Positions 37,701 to 46,221 of a stretch of DNA of 64,000 nucleotides are shown piece after piece; the stretch's first letter is position 1, and each line of letters begins with the position of its first letter. The DNA lies in contig NZ_JAGIZB010000016.1 in the NCBI RefSeq assembly GCF_017813395.1, positions 46,283-110,282 on the forward strand, given 5' to 3'. The stretch comes from Pararoseomonas baculiformis (GTDB taxonomy: Bacteria; Pseudomonadota; Alphaproteobacteria; Acetobacterales; Acetobacteraceae). Below the pieces are notes generated by a model. The model worked only from the letters and a program-made list of their open reading frames with translations. It ran no database searches and was not told the DNA's origin. The translations under genes and the position numbers were made by a program.

Positions 37701-38050
37701 AGGTGGCCGACGACATCGAGAAGCTGGTCAAGGGCAAGCTCGCCCCGATCCAGCGCGAGAAGTTCCTGGGCTACGCGCAGATCCTGCAGGTGTTCGAGGT
37801 CAAGCGCCTCGGCAACATCGCGGGCTGCCGCGTGACCGAGGGCGTCGTGAAGCGCGGCGCCGGCGTGCGCCTGCTGCGCGACGGCATCGTGATCCACCAG
37901 GGCACGCTCTCGACCCTGCGTCGCTTCAAGGATGACGTGAAGGAGGTCGCCAACGGTTACGAGTGCGGCATGTCCTTCCATAACTACAACGACATCCGCG
38001 TCGGCGATCAGATCGAGTGCTACGAGACGGAGACGGTGGCGGCGGACTGA
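34706..38050 (+). CDS. infB: Translation initiation factor IF-2 with long Gly/Arg-rich insert
   Basis: About 1114 residues from ATG 34706 ([16 protein letters not shown]); GTG 34658, eight bases after GGAG, is an alternative. IF2_N-like start, then a very long low-complexity region (about residues 50-500: Ala/Glu/Arg helical segment, then GDRGY repeats). The G domain carries GHVDHGKT (about residue 621), [14 protein letters not shown] and SALKGTGL. Beta-barrel and C-terminal fMet-tRNA-binding domains follow to the end. The GTPase delivers initiator tRNA to the 30S subunit. Longer than the typical 830-900 residues. Confidence 0.96.
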   Translation: MSDENGQDQGKGRLSLRPGGRMELGKTEQAGSVRQSFSHGRSKTVQVEVVKKRAGGPGGAPSPAGGAPSRPAGPQAGGPAAGGPRAGGPQRAGGPRAGGPAAAPGRPLTQGEQANRLRVLEEMRRQEAERQRVEREQQALMVRSAAEEAARRAEDDRRAAEEAERAAAEARRNQEEAARRAEEERRAASTAQPAAPARDEPAPAPAPSAAPAPAPRAPERPAPVAARPAPEAPRVPQPSRALYQDRDRGGDRAGYGDRGGDRGYAPRPGGAPSGDRGYVMRTGGPGGDRGGDRGAPGGDRGGDRGYAPRPGGAPSGDRGYVMRTGGPGGDRGGPGGDRGYAPRPGGAPSGDRGYAPRTGGPGGDRGGDRGGPGGDRGGYAQRPSGPGGFGPRAGGPGGGYGGGSGAPLAARRPGPVPSGAPAGGAAGKLSLRPRGPGDAPVPGMEEEGRRSPPRRLGTAPAAAARKAAPAPAKKGMGPSDRKREGRIDVAAAIEGDDDRGRSLASVRRARERERRQAELARLRSGQERVVRDVVIPDIITVQELANRMAARAGEVVKALFRMGVMATITQSIDADTAELVATEFGHRIRRVSEADVEQGLEGEVDAEEALEPRPPVVTIMGHVDHGKTSLLDALRKTDVAAREAGGITQHIGAYMIQIPSGDRVTFIDTPGHEAFTAMRARGASVTDMVVLVVAADDGVMPQTVEAIKHAQAANVPMIVAINKIDKPGVNPDRVRNELLQHEVVVESLGGDTQEIQVSALKGTGLDKLLEAIILQSEVLDLKANPNRAAEGTVIESKLDKGRGPVATVLVQKGTLNQGDIVVAGAEWGRVRAIIDDMGIPLTGAEPSEPVEILGLSGVPSAGETFVAVEDETRAREITEFRQRKLREKQAAAAGAARGTLNDMLARIQAGEQKEVAVVVKADVQGSAEALGVTLGKLSREEVRVRVLHSAVGQITESDIQLAKASNAVVVAFNVRATTQAREMANRDGVEIRYYSIIYEVADDIEKLVKGKLAPIQREKFLGYAQILQVFEVKRLGNIAGCRVTEGVVKRGAGVRLLRDGIVIHQGTLSTLRRFKDDVKEVANGYECGMSFHNYNDIRVGDQIECYETETVAAD
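35440..35925 (+). repeat. Coding tandem repeats in infB ([14 protein letters not shown] type)
   Basis: Imperfect units coding [19 protein letters not shown]... followed by [11 protein letters not shown]. The shared GGCTATGCGCCGCG sequence occurs at 35492, 35618 and 35720, 126 then 102 bases apart, with a partial unit at 35762. All spacings are multiples of three, so length change keeps frame. Confidence 0.85.
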
Positions 38051-38080
38051 TCCGCCACCCCTCTCTCCCGGTTTGACTTG

Positions 38081-38121
38081 TCCGCCGCGCCCGGCTGAAA
38101 CCGGGCGCGGCGGATGCTTTT
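38081..38121 (+). terminator. Hairpin between infB and rbfA
   Basis: Perfect 14-bp stem TCCGCCGCGCCCGG / CCGGGCGCGGCGGA with a 6-base loop, followed by TGCTTTT. A strong structure 14 bases before the rbfA start; it could attenuate rbfA or mark a processing site. Confidence 0.6.
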
Positions 38122-38134
38122 CGAGGCTCTTTCC

Positions 38135-38575
38135 ATGCCCAAGCACACCACGGCCACCCAGGCCCCCTCCCAGCGGATGCTGCGCGTGGCGGAGGAGGTG
38201 CGGCACGCCCTCTCCGCCGTGCTCGCGCGCGGCGATGTGCGCGACCCCGATCTGGCGGATTCCCGCGTGACGGTGACGGAGGTGCGCGCCTCCCCCGACC
38301 TGAAGCACATGACGGTCTTCGTCTCCCGGCTCGGCCAGACCGCGGATAAGGCGCTGCTGGACCTGCTTCGCCGCAACCAGCCGGACCTGCGCCGGCAGGT
38401 GGCACGCGCCGTGCGCCTGAAATTCGCGCCGGAGCTGCACTTCCAGGCCGATACGGCGCTCGACCATGCGATGCATATCGACGCGCTGATGCGCCGGCCG
38501 GAAGTGGCGCGCGACCTGGGGCCGCGCCCGCATGCCGAAGACCAGGCCGACGAGCAGGACGACGACGAGACGTGA
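38135..38575 (+). CDS. rbfA: Ribosome-binding factor RbfA
   Basis: 146 residues from ATG 38135. RbfA aids late 30S maturation at the 5' end of 16S rRNA. The KH-like core is visible: RMLRVAEEVRHALSAVLARGD, VTEVRASPDLKHMTVFVSRLG, LRRQVARAVRLKFAPELHFQADTALD. An acidic tail ends the protein. truB, which often follows rbfA, is absent; a thioesterase gene overlaps instead by GTGA. Confidence 0.94.
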   Translation: MPKHTTATQAPSQRMLRVAEEVRHALSAVLARGDVRDPDLADSRVTVTEVRASPDLKHMTVFVSRLGQTADKALLDLLRRNQPDLRRQVARAVRLKFAPELHFQADTALDHAMHIDALMRRPEVARDLGPRPHAEDQADEQDDDET

Positions 38576-38967
38576 ACCCAGCCCCGCTTCCGCCAGAGAT
38601 GGCGCCGGTGATCCGGACCATCGCCATGCCGGCGGACACGAACCCGGCCGGCGACATCTTCGGCGGCTGGCTCATGGCGCAGATGGACCTGGCGGCCGGC
38701 AATGCGGCGGCCCGCCGGGCCCGCGGCCGCTGCGCGACGGTGGCGGTGGAGGCGATGACCTTTCACCGGCCCGTCCATGTGGGCGACGAGGTGAGCCTCT
38801 ATGCCCGTATCCTGGCGGTCGGGCGCAGTTCCCTCCGCATCCAGGTGGAGGCCTGGCGGCGGGAGCGGCATTCGGACCTGCGGGAGCGGGTGACGGAGGC
38901 AGCCTTCACCTTCGTGGCGCTGGACGAGAATGGCCGTCCCCGCCCGGTGCCGGCCGAGGGAAGCTGA
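38572..38967 (+). CDS. Acyl-CoA thioesterase, YciA-like hotdog fold
   Basis: 131 residues, GTG start overlapping the rbfA stop. The segment PADTNPAGDIFGGWLMAQMDLAAGNAA contains the hotdog helix and the catalytic Asn-Pro/Gly-Asp region of YciA-type enzymes, followed by VEAMTFHRPVHVGDEVSLYA. These hydrolyse acyl-CoA esters to free acids in the cytoplasm. Translational coupling to rbfA is positional only; no functional link is known. Confidence 0.9.
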   Translation: MNPAPLPPEMAPVIRTIAMPADTNPAGDIFGGWLMAQMDLAAGNAAARRARGRCATVAVEAMTFHRPVHVGDEVSLYARILAVGRSSLRIQVEAWRRERHSDLRERVTEAAFTFVALDENGRPRPVPAEGS

Positions 38968-38971
38968 GCCC

Positions 38972-39247
38972 TTGGGCCTCGCGCTCTATGCCCTGCTGAA
39001 GAATGCCCCCTTCTGGCTGCCGAGCTTCCTGGCCTGGTACCGGATCATCCGCGGCGGGCAGCGGGCCAGGCGCGTGGCGCTGATCCTCTGGCCCCTGGCC
39101 GTGCTGGCCTGCTTCGTGGGCCCCCTGGCCGAATGGCAGCCGGCGCAGGCGATGGCGGTGAACATCCTGCTCGGCACCGTGCTGGGGGCCCTGGCGGGCT
39201 TCTGGCAGCGCCGGGTCCAGGCACGCCCGAGCGAACCAAGCCGCTGA
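38972..39247 (+). CDS. Small two-helix membrane protein
   Basis: 91 residues from TTG 38972; the longer frame overlaps the thioesterase. Hydrophobic helices lie near residues 30-50 (ALILWPLAVLACFVGPLA) and 60-80 (AVNILLGTVLGALAGFW). The N-terminus (LYALLKNAPFWLPSFLAWYRII) is also hydrophobic. No family recognised. Confidence 0.65.
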   Translation: MGLALYALLKNAPFWLPSFLAWYRIIRGGQRARRVALILWPLAVLACFVGPLAEWQPAQAMAVNILLGTVLGALAGFWQRRVQARPSEPSR

Positions 39248-39264
39248 TCCGCCGTTCCCCCGGG

Positions 39265-40287
39265 ATGGAACCGCGCATCGCCTGGGTCTGCCAATGGCTC
39301 GACCCCTCCCTGCCTCCGAAGGAGCAGGCCGCGCTCAATCTGCGCGACACCACCGTCACCCATCTCCAGAAGCTTGAGCCCAGGGCGGCGATCGAGAAGC
39401 TGATCGGGCTGGTGCGCGTGAACGGGGAGACGCTGCTCGCCCAGGTCGCACGCACCGCGCGGCTGCCCCCGGGACAGCGGGCCATGCGGATGGTCAGCCA
39501 TATCCTGCCTGCCTACAGCCACCCGGCCATCCGGCCCCTTTATGACGACCCCGCGCTGCGGCGGATCGTGGAGACCAGCCTGAAGCCGGCAGGGGAGGCG
39601 GCGCGGCAGGGCGGGGTGCGGCTTTCCATGCATCCCGGCCAGTACACGGTGCTGGCCACAGAGCGGGACAGCACCCGCGCCGCCGCCGTGGCCGATATCG
39701 AGTACCACACGGATGTCATGCGCTATCTCGGCCATGCCGGGGGGTGGCACCCCCATGGGGCGCATATCAACGTGCATGCGGGCGGCCGCGTGGCGGGGAT
39801 CGAGGGCTTCCGGGCCGGGCTGCGGCTGCTGTCGGAGGATGCGCGCAACCTGCTGACGGTGGAGAACGAGGAAACCGCCTATCGGGTGGAGGACCTGCTG
39901 CCCCTGGCGGATGAGTTGCCCATCGTGCTGGACCTGCACCACCACTGGGTGGTGACCGGGGAGTACATGGAGCCGGACGATCCGCGCATCGCGCCCATCC
40001 AGGCCTCCTGGCGGGGGGTGCGGCCCATCATCCATATCAGCGCGCCCAAGCCGGACCTGGCACCGGGCCAGGACCCGGATGTGCTGCCGGACCGCGAGGC
40101 CCTGATCGCCGCCGGGGTTTCCGCCCGCGACCTGCGGGCCCATTCGGCACGGCTGTGGAACCGGCCCCATGCGGAATGGGCGGCGCGGCACCTGGCCTGG
40201 GCGGATATCGAGGTGGAGGCGAAGGAGAAGAACCTGGCGACGGAAGCCTTCGCGCAGATCTGCTTTCCGGTGGCTGCCGAGGCATAG
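39265..40287 (+). CDS. uvsE: UvdE/UvsE-type UV-damage endonuclease
   Basis: 340 residues. TIM-barrel endonuclease that nicks DNA 5' to pyrimidine dimers and some abasic sites. Metal-ligand motifs fit the family: RLSMHPGQYTVL, HGAHINVHAGG, LTVENEE, VLDLHHHWV and IIHISAPK. ATG 39265 gives MEPRIAWVCQW, the family start. UV-damage endonuclease is an alternative to nucleotide-excision repair, patchily distributed in bacteria. Confidence 0.88.
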   Translation: MEPRIAWVCQWLDPSLPPKEQAALNLRDTTVTHLQKLEPRAAIEKLIGLVRVNGETLLAQVARTARLPPGQRAMRMVSHILPAYSHPAIRPLYDDPALRRIVETSLKPAGEAARQGGVRLSMHPGQYTVLATERDSTRAAAVADIEYHTDVMRYLGHAGGWHPHGAHINVHAGGRVAGIEGFRAGLRLLSEDARNLLTVENEETAYRVEDLLPLADELPIVLDLHHHWVVTGEYMEPDDPRIAPIQASWRGVRPIIHISAPKPDLAPGQDPDVLPDREALIAAGVSARDLRAHSARLWNRPHAEWAARHLAWADIEVEAKEKNLATEAFAQICFPVAAEA

Positions 40288-40291
40288 GGCG

Positions 40292-40322
40292 GCGCGGGGG
40301 AGGGCAGTGCCCTCCCCCGCGC
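40292..40322. terminator. Hairpin between convergent uvsE and enoyl-CoA hydratase genes
   Basis: 15-bp perfect arms GCGCGGGGGAGGGCA / TGCCCTCCCCCGCGC around one base. It lies between converging genes and has no U-tract. Confidence 0.5.
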
Positions 40323-40340
40323 GCTAGGCATCAGCTTCCG

Positions 40341-41138
40341 TCAGCTTCCCGTGAACTGCGCCTCGCGCTTCTCCAGGAAGGCCGCGCGCCCTTCCTTGTG
40401 GTCGGCGGAGAGGAAAAGGGTGGACTGGAAGTGGCGCTCCGTCTCCAGCGCCGCGTCCAGCCCGGCGGCGAACATGGCCTTCGTCAGCGCCATCGGCGCC
40501 GGCGCCTGGGCCGCCAGGAAGCGCGCGCGCTCCAGCGCGAAATGCAGGGCCTGGCCGCGATGCACCACCTCCTCCACCAGCCCGATGCGCTCGGCCTCTC
40601 CGGCCGAGAGCTGCTGGTGCAGCATCAGCATCCTGCGCGCGCGCCCGGCGCCGATGCGGGCCGGCAGGGTGTAGGGCAGGCCGAGATCGGCCATCAGCCC
40701 GATCTTGCCGAAGCCCGCCATGAAGCGCGCATCCTCGGCCGCCACGATCAGGTCGCAGGCGCAGGCCAGCGAAAGGCCCGCGCCCACGCACCAGCCCTCC
40801 ACCGCCGCCACGACGGGCTTGTTGCCCGCCGCGATCAGCCGGATCAGCCGGTGGGAGCGGCGCATGCGCTCCGCGCCCGACATGGCATCGCGCACATCCA
40901 TGCCCGAGATATCGGCGCCCGAGCAGAAATTGCCCGCCGCGCCGGTGACGACGAAGGCGCGCACGGAAGGATCGCCCTGCGCCTCCTCGAGCACCTCGGC
41001 CATGCGCGCGCGCAGCGGCACGGCCAGCGCGTTGCGCCGGGCGGGGAAGTCGATGGTCAGGGTCACCACCCCGCCATCCCGCGCGACGCCGAGCGACATG
41101 CCTTCCGGCATCCCGGTGGAAGATGCAGCCTGGCTCAT
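40341..41138 (-). CDS. Enoyl-CoA hydratase/isomerase family protein
   Basis: 265 residues. Crotonase fold: the oxyanion-hole segments are FCSGADISGMD and GWCVGAGLSLACACDLIVAAEDARF. One catalytic-position residue lies in the LGLPYTLPARIG region. Last gene of the minus-strand catabolic operon, 26 bases after the CoA-transferase B subunit; an AAGGGGAACGAC ribosome site precedes ATG 41138. It probably hydrates or isomerises an unsaturated acyl-CoA made upstream. Confidence 0.9.
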   Translation of the reverse strand: MSQAASSTGMPEGMSLGVARDGGVVTLTIDFPARRNALAVPLRARMAEVLEEAQGDPSVRAFVVTGAAGNFCSGADISGMDVRDAMSGAERMRRSHRLIRLIAAGNKPVVAAVEGWCVGAGLSLACACDLIVAAEDARFMAGFGKIGLMADLGLPYTLPARIGAGRARRMLMLHQQLSAGEAERIGLVEEVVHRGQALHFALERARFLAAQAPAPMALTKAMFAAGLDAALETERHFQSTLFLSADHKEGRAAFLEKREAQFTGS

Positions 41139-41164
41139 CCGTGTCGTTCCCCTTCCTGCGCTCT

Positions 41165-41821
41165 TCAGGCGCCTGCGGTCTCGCGCGCGTCCCGCAGCGG
41201 CGCCGCGGTGACGGAGCGGAGGTGATCCAGCGTCACGCCGGGGGCGAGGTCGCGGATGGCGAAGCCATCCTCGGCCACGTCCAGCACGGCCAGGTTGGTA
41301 TAGATGCGCGAGACGGCCCTCATCGCCGTCAGCGGGTAGCCGCAGGCCTCCACCAGCTTCGGGCGCCCGTCCTTGGTGGTGTGCTCCATCATCACCCACA
41401 CCCGCTTGGCGCCGGCGGCGAGGTCCATCGCGCCACCCACGGCGGGGGCGCTGTCATTCTCGCTCGTCGCCCAGTTCGCGATGTCGCCGTTGGAAGCCAC
41501 CTCGAAGGCGCCGAGCACGCAAAGGTCGATATGCCCGCCGCGGATCATCGCGAAGCTGTCGGCATGGTGGAAATAGCTGCCGCCCGGATGCAGCGTCACG
41601 GGCTGCTTGCCGGCATTGATCAGCCAGGCGTCCTCCTTGCCCTTCTCCGGCGCGGGCCCCATGCCGAGGATGCCGTTCTCAGAGTGCAGCACCACTTCGC
41701 GCCCCTCGGGGATGTGGTCGGCGATCAGCGTCGGCATGCCGATGCCGAGATTGCAGTACCAGCCATCCGGGATGTCCTGGGCGGCCCGGGCGGCCATCTG
41801 GGTGCGGGACCAGGGTTGCAT
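41165..41821 (-). CDS. 3-oxoacid CoA-transferase, subunit B
   Basis: 218 residues. Contains the catalytic Glu in the SENGILGMGP motif, the GGSYFHHADSF segment and the terminal domain. Forms an alpha/beta pair with the gene at 41836-42531. Such enzymes move CoA from succinyl-CoA (or acetyl-CoA) to a 3-oxo or other carboxylic acid. PcaJ and ScoB are indistinguishable by eye, so no symbol is given. Confidence 0.93.
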   Translation of the reverse strand: MQPWSRTQMAARAAQDIPDGWYCNLGIGMPTLIADHIPEGREVVLHSENGILGMGPAPEKGKEDAWLINAGKQPVTLHPGGSYFHHADSFAMIRGGHIDLCVLGAFEVASNGDIANWATSENDSAPAVGGAMDLAAGAKRVWVMMEHTTKDGRPKLVEACGYPLTAMRAVSRIYTNLAVLDVAEDGFAIRDLAPGVTLDHLRSVTAAPLRDARETAGA

Positions 41822-41835
41822 GCGTCGTTCCTCCG

Positions 41836-42531
41836 TCAGGCCGCGCCGGCTTCGCCCCAGGGGGCACCGCGCTTCACGTTGACCACGCGATCCACGAAGA
41901 TGCCGGGCGTCACCACCCGCTCGCCCTCGATCTCGCCCAGCTCGACGATCTTCTCCGCCTGCACGATGGTGAGCGTCGCGGCCATCGCCATCACCGGGTT
42001 GAAGTTCCGCCCGCTGCGCCGGTAGGTCAGGTTCCCCCAGCGGTCCGCCTCCCAGGCCTCCACCAGCGCCACGTCGCCGGGCAGGGCCAGCTCCATGACA
42101 TGCGCGCGCCCGTTGAACTCGCGCTCCTCCTTGCCACGGCCGAGCTGCGTGCCGGCGGCGGTGGGGGTGTAGAAGGCGGGGATGCCGGCGCCGGCGGCGC
42201 GCATGCGCTCGGCCAGCGTGCCCTGCGGCACGATCTCCAGCTCCAGCTTGCCGGCCTTGTACAGGTCCTCGAACACCACCGAGCCGGCGCTGCGCGGGAA
42301 GGAGCAGATGATCTTCCGCACCCGCCCCAGTTCCATCAGCCGCGCAAGGCCCACGCGCCCGGTGCCCGCGTTGTTGCAGACCACGGTCAGGTCCGTCGCA
42401 CCCTGCTCGATCAGCCCGTCGATCAGCTCATCCGGCTGCCCCGCGGCGCCGAAGCCGCCGATGAGCACGGTGCTGCCATCCTTCACCCCCGCCATGGCCT
42501 CCGCCATGTCGCGGACGATCTTGTTGATCAC
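41836..42531 (-). CDS. 3-oxoacid CoA-transferase, subunit A
   Basis: 231 residues. Shows the glycine-rich GGFGAAGQPDELIDGL loop, NNAGTGRVGLARL and PQGTLAERMRAAGAGIPAFYT. The GTG start overlaps the preceding lyase gene (GTGA). The subunit B gene follows 14 bases later. Confidence 0.93.
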   Translation of the reverse strand: MINKIVRDMAEAMAGVKDGSTVLIGGFGAAGQPDELIDGLIEQGATDLTVVCNNAGTGRVGLARLMELGRVRKIICSFPRSAGSVVFEDLYKAGKLELEIVPQGTLAERMRAAGAGIPAFYTPTAAGTQLGRGKEEREFNGRAHVMELALPGDVALVEAWEADRWGNLTYRRSGRNFNPVMAMAATLTIVQAEKIVELGEIEGERVVTPGIFVDRVVNVKRGAPWGEAGAA

Positions 42532-43370
42532 GTCTGCTTCTCTCCCGGTGTCATGTAGGCCGCTATGCGGTCATAGGGCGTGAGCGCGGCGATGGAAGCC
42601 ATGTCCCCCGCCAGCAGCGCGCGCCCGGCTTCCAGGGCCGCGCCATAGGCTGCGCGGGCCAGGGCGCCGCCCACGCTCACGCGCCGCACGCCCATCTCAG
42701 CCAGCCGCGCCAGCGGCAGGGCGCCGGAACGCGGGCCGATCAGCACGTTCACCGGCTTCGGCGCCACGGCGCGCACCACGGCGCGGATGGCGTCCTCATC
42801 CGGCAGGGCGGGCGCGTAGAGGCAATCCGCACCCGCCTCCGCGAAGGCCACCAGGCGCCGGATCGTGTCGTCCAGGTCCGGCCGCCCATGCAGGAAATTC
42901 TCGGCCCGTGCCGTCAGCACGAAAGGATGCGGGGCGTCCCGCGCCGCCCGTGCCGCCGCCGCGATACGCGCGACGGACTGGTCGAAGCCATGGATGGGGG
43001 ATGCCGGATCGGCGGTGGTGTCCTCGATCGTGCAGCCGCAAAGCCCGGCCGCGATCGCGCCGCGCACCGTCTCCGCCGCATCCTCCGGCGCGGGGCCGAA
43101 GCCGTCCTCCAGATCGGCCGAGGCGGGCAGGTCCGTGGCGCACACGAGATCCCGCGCATTGGCCAGCGCCTCGGCCCGCGAGATCGCCGCCTCGCCATCC
43201 CGCCGCCCGAGCATGAAGGCCAGCCCGGCCGAGGTGGTGGCCACGGCCTGGAAGCCCAGCCCGGCCATCAGCCGCGCGCTGCCGGCATCCCAGGCATTGG
43301 GCAGGGCGAAGCAGCCCGCCGCATGCAGGGCGCGGAACCGCTCCGCCTTCTCCGCCACCGTTCCGCTCAC
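42528..43370 (-). CDS. Isocitrate lyase/PEP mutase superfamily enzyme
   Basis: 280 residues. TIM-barrel with the superfamily pattern: PNAWDAGSARLMAGLGF, the metal-binding ADLEDGFG segment (Asp/Glu), TIEDTT and LTARAENFLHG. Members include methylisocitrate lyase, PEP mutase and oxaloacetate decarboxylases; the small size and lack of the ICL KKCGH loop point to the PEP-mutase-like branch. GTG start coupled to the exonuclease (GTGA) and stop coupled to the CoA transferase. Substrate not assignable. Confidence 0.88.
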   Translation of the reverse strand: MSGTVAEKAERFRALHAAGCFALPNAWDAGSARLMAGLGFQAVATTSAGLAFMLGRRDGEAAISRAEALANARDLVCATDLPASADLEDGFGPAPEDAAETVRGAIAAGLCGCTIEDTTADPASPIHGFDQSVARIAAAARAARDAPHPFVLTARAENFLHGRPDLDDTIRRLVAFAEAGADCLYAPALPDEDAIRAVVRAVAPKPVNVLIGPRSGALPLARLAEMGVRRVSVGGALARAAYGAALEAGRALLAGDMASIAALTPYDRIAAYMTPGEKQT

Positions 43371-43936
43371 GCCGCCCTCCGTCCCGCGCGCTCATTGGTG
43401 AAGCCGTGCAGCCGCATCGGTGCCGGTTCCATGCCGTGCAGGGCGCGCAGGATGTTCGCGGCCAGCCAGGCATCCTCCAGCGCGCCGTGCAGCGCCGTCT
43501 CCCGCGCCAGCCCGCATTCGGCCGCGGCATGGCCCAGGCCGGAACGCAGCCCCGGCCGCATCCGCCGCCAGGCCTGCATGGTGCAGAACTCCCCGGACCA
43601 GGGGCGCGCCATGCCCAGCCGCTCGAACTCGCCGCCCAGCATCCGCCGGTCGAAGGAGAGGTTGTGCGCGCAGCCCACCGCGCCGCCGAAGAAGCCGGCC
43701 ACCTCCTCCGCATGCGCCGCGAAGCCCGGCTGCCGCGCGAGATAGGAATCCGAGAGCCCATGCACCCGGAAGGCGCTGAAATGGCAGGGCATGCCGGGGG
43801 AGAAGACGAGATGCAGCGTCGCCTCCGGCTCCAACGCGGCATCCAGCCGCACGGCGCCGAGGGAGACGACGCGGTCCTGGCCGGTGCAGCCCGTGGTTTC
43901 CGTGTCGAAGACGATGACGGGGTGTCCGGGGATCAA
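43367..43936 (-). CDS. DnaQ-like 3'-5' exonuclease
   Basis: 189 residues from TTG 43936 (GGAAAGG upstream); TTG 44005 is a longer option that starts within the hairpin. DEDDh motifs are intact: VIVFDTETTGC, the HNLSFDRRML segment and the HGALEDAWLAA segment supplying the last His and Asp. It may proofread or degrade single-stranded DNA or RNA. It lies unexpectedly inside a catabolic operon, coupled by GTGA to the lyase gene. Confidence 0.85.
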   Translation of the reverse strand: MIPGHPVIVFDTETTGCTGQDRVVSLGAVRLDAALEPEATLHLVFSPGMPCHFSAFRVHGLSDSYLARQPGFAAHAEEVAGFFGGAVGCAHNLSFDRRMLGGEFERLGMARPWSGEFCTMQAWRRMRPGLRSGLGHAAAECGLARETALHGALEDAWLAANILRALHGMEPAPMRLHGFTNERAGRRAA

Positions 43937-43983
43937 GAAAGCGCCTTTCCGGAAGCCAGCATGGCCGGGAAGCTGCCACAGGC

Positions 43984-44003
43984 GGGGGGAGGCGTCTCCC
44001 CCC
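43984..44003 (-). terminator. Hairpin between the acyl-CoA synthetase and exonuclease genes
   Basis: 8-bp perfect stem GGGGGGAG / CTCCCCCC with a 4-base loop, placed 10 bases after the acyl-CoA synthetase stop. There is no U-tract. It may reduce read-through or set differential stability within the operon. Confidence 0.4.
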
Positions 44004-44012
44004 AACCCCGCC

Positions 44013-46157
44013 TCATCCGCCCTGCGCCAGTTCGATCACCGCATCCGCCGCCCAGGCCCCCTGGCCTTCCGGCAGGACCAGCACCGGGTTCACATCCACC
44101 GAGACGAGCCTTTCCCCGGCCGCCACGGCGAAAGCCGAGAGGGCGGAAAGGGCCCACGCCAGGGCCGGCACATCGGCCCGGGGCCGCCCGCGCGCGCCAT
44201 CCAGCAAGGGGAAGCCACGGAGGGAGCGGATCATCGCCTCCGCCTCCGCCACGTCCACCGGGCAGCGGCGCAGCGCCACGTCCCGCAGCACCTCGATGAA
44301 CACGCCGCCCAGCCCCACCATGGCCACGGGGCCGAAGACGGGATCGCGCAGGATGCCCAGCGCCACCTCCACCGCCCCGCTGACCTGGCGCGCCACCAGC
44401 ACCCCAGTCACGCGGGCCTTGGGCGCGTTCTCGGCCGCGTTCCACATCAGTCGCTCGTAATTCGCCCGGACCGCCTCCTCGTCGGCCACGTTCAGCATCA
44501 CGCCGCCGATCTCGGACTTGTGCAGGATGTCCGGGGAGAGAAGCTTCATCACCACGGGGAAGCCGATGGCGCGGGCGGCCTCCACCGCCTCCTCCATGCT
44601 GGTCGCGGTGGCCTCGGGCACGGCGGGCACCCCGGCATCGGCCAGGATGCGCTTCGCCTCCGCCTCGTTCGGCGTGGCCTGCGGCAGGGTCACGGCCGGC
44701 AGCGGCACCGTTCCGCGCGGCACCCGGGCGAAGGCCGCCCCGAACCGCCCCTGGGCCGCCAGCGCCACCACGGCGCGGGAGGGATCCTCGAACACCAGAT
44801 AGCCGTCCGCCTCATACTCCCTCACCCGTTCCGGCGGCGCGAGGACGCTGAGGCACCAGAGCCGGTCCGGATGGTCCGCCCGCACCGCGTTCAGCTCGGC
44901 CCGCAGCCGGGGCGCCAGGGCGGGGGAGGCACCCACCGTGGTGAAGAAGGCGATCAGGCTGGAATAGCCCCCATCCTCGACCATGCTGCGGGCGAAGGCG
45001 CCCACGAGGGCCATGTCGTTGAAGACCTGCGCCGTGCAGTCCACGGGGTTGGAGGGATTGCTGAACGGGATCAACGCCTTCAGTCGCGCCTGTGCCGCCT
45101 CCGGCATGGGGGGCATGGGGATTCCCTGCTCCTCCGCCGCGTCGGAGATCATCACCCCCGCCCCGCCGGAGATGGAAACCACCCCCAGCGTGTTCCGCAC
45201 CGGGTAGATCCGGGGCGTCGCGGCATAGACGACATCCAGCATCTCCTCCGTGTTCCGGGCGCGGTGGACGCCGAATTCCTCGAGCACCACCCCGGTCACG
45301 GCATCATCCCCCGCGATGCTGGCGGTGTGGGACTGCGCCGCATGGGCGCCCAGGGCGGAGCGGCCGACCTTCATCATCACCACGGGCTTGCCCGCCCGGC
45401 GCGCGGCTTCCAGCGCCGCCAGGAAATGCGGCCCTTCCCGCACGCCCTCGGAATAGGCGGCGATGATGTCCACCCCGTCATCCTCGGCCATCCAGCCGAT
45501 CACGTCGCCCAGCGTCACCTCGGCCTCGTTGCCCGTGGTGACCAGCACGGGGGTGGAGATGCCCCGGTTCCGGGCCGCGCCGAACAGATGGGTGCCATAG
45601 GCGCCGGACTGGCTGGCGATGCCCACCCGCCCGCGCCCGGGGATGGGGTCCACCGGCCAGCCCACATCGAAGGAGGAGGTGAAGATCGGGAAATAGCCGA
45701 GCGGCGCGTTGAACAGGCCCAGGCAGTTGGGGCCCAGCAGCCGCATGCCATGCGCGCGCGCGGTGGAGACGAGCTGTTCCTGCGCCGCGCGGCCGGCCTC
45801 GTCCACCTCCGCATAGCCGGCGGTGAAGACGATGGCCGCCGGGCAGCCCCGCCGCCCCAGCTCATCCACCGCCTGCTCGGCCAGGGCGCCCGGCACGGCA
45901 ATGATGGCCGCGTCCGGCGCGCCGGGAAGGGCGGCTATATCGGGATAGGCCACCAGCCCCTGCACCCGGTCCCGCTTTGGGTTCACCGGCCAGAGCGCGC
46001 CGGAGAAGCCCCGCTGGATCATGCTGTGCACCGGCCGGCCGCCAATGCGGGTGGGCTCGTCGGAGGCCCCGATCACCGCCACGCTGCGCGGCGCCACCAT
46101 GGGCCGCAGGGAGGCGAAGCCCGCCCCCGCCGCCACGCCCGAGCCACCATCGGCCAT
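44013..46157 (-). CDS. NDP-forming acetate/acyl-CoA synthetase family protein
   Basis: 714 residues. Fused alpha/beta type. An N-terminal CoA-binding domain (SVAVIGASDEPTRIGGRPV) and the ligase domain with GIASQSGAYG and a probable phospho-His in QSHTASIAGDD come first. A C-terminal ATP-grasp region follows (MKLLSPDILHKSEIGGVMLNV, VGLGGVFIEVLRDV). It activates a carboxylic acid to its CoA ester with ADP formation. First gene of the operon that continues with the lyase, CoA transferase and hydratase. Confidence 0.92.
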   Translation of the reverse strand: MADGGSGVAAGAGFASLRPMVAPRSVAVIGASDEPTRIGGRPVHSMIQRGFSGALWPVNPKRDRVQGLVAYPDIAALPGAPDAAIIAVPGALAEQAVDELGRRGCPAAIVFTAGYAEVDEAGRAAQEQLVSTARAHGMRLLGPNCLGLFNAPLGYFPIFTSSFDVGWPVDPIPGRGRVGIASQSGAYGTHLFGAARNRGISTPVLVTTGNEAEVTLGDVIGWMAEDDGVDIIAAYSEGVREGPHFLAALEAARRAGKPVVMMKVGRSALGAHAAQSHTASIAGDDAVTGVVLEEFGVHRARNTEEMLDVVYAATPRIYPVRNTLGVVSISGGAGVMISDAAEEQGIPMPPMPEAAQARLKALIPFSNPSNPVDCTAQVFNDMALVGAFARSMVEDGGYSSLIAFFTTVGASPALAPRLRAELNAVRADHPDRLWCLSVLAPPERVREYEADGYLVFEDPSRAVVALAAQGRFGAAFARVPRGTVPLPAVTLPQATPNEAEAKRILADAGVPAVPEATATSMEEAVEAARAIGFPVVMKLLSPDILHKSEIGGVMLNVADEEAVRANYERLMWNAAENAPKARVTGVLVARQVSGAVEVALGILRDPVFGPVAMVGLGGVFIEVLRDVALRRCPVDVAEAEAMIRSLRGFPLLDGARGRPRADVPALAWALSALSAFAVAAGERLVSVDVNPVLVLPEGQGAWAADAVIELAQGG

Positions 46158-46221
46158 GCCGCATCCTCCCGCCCGTTATGGCGGAAGGCTGCCCCCGGGC
46201 CGCCTCGGGGGCAAGCGGCCC

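Noticed and set aside
34487..38533. 1348-codon minus-strand open frame opposite infB
   Set aside because: A shadow of the infB repeats and GC-rich codons; it has no recognisable domain, while the plus frame has complete IF-2 motifs.
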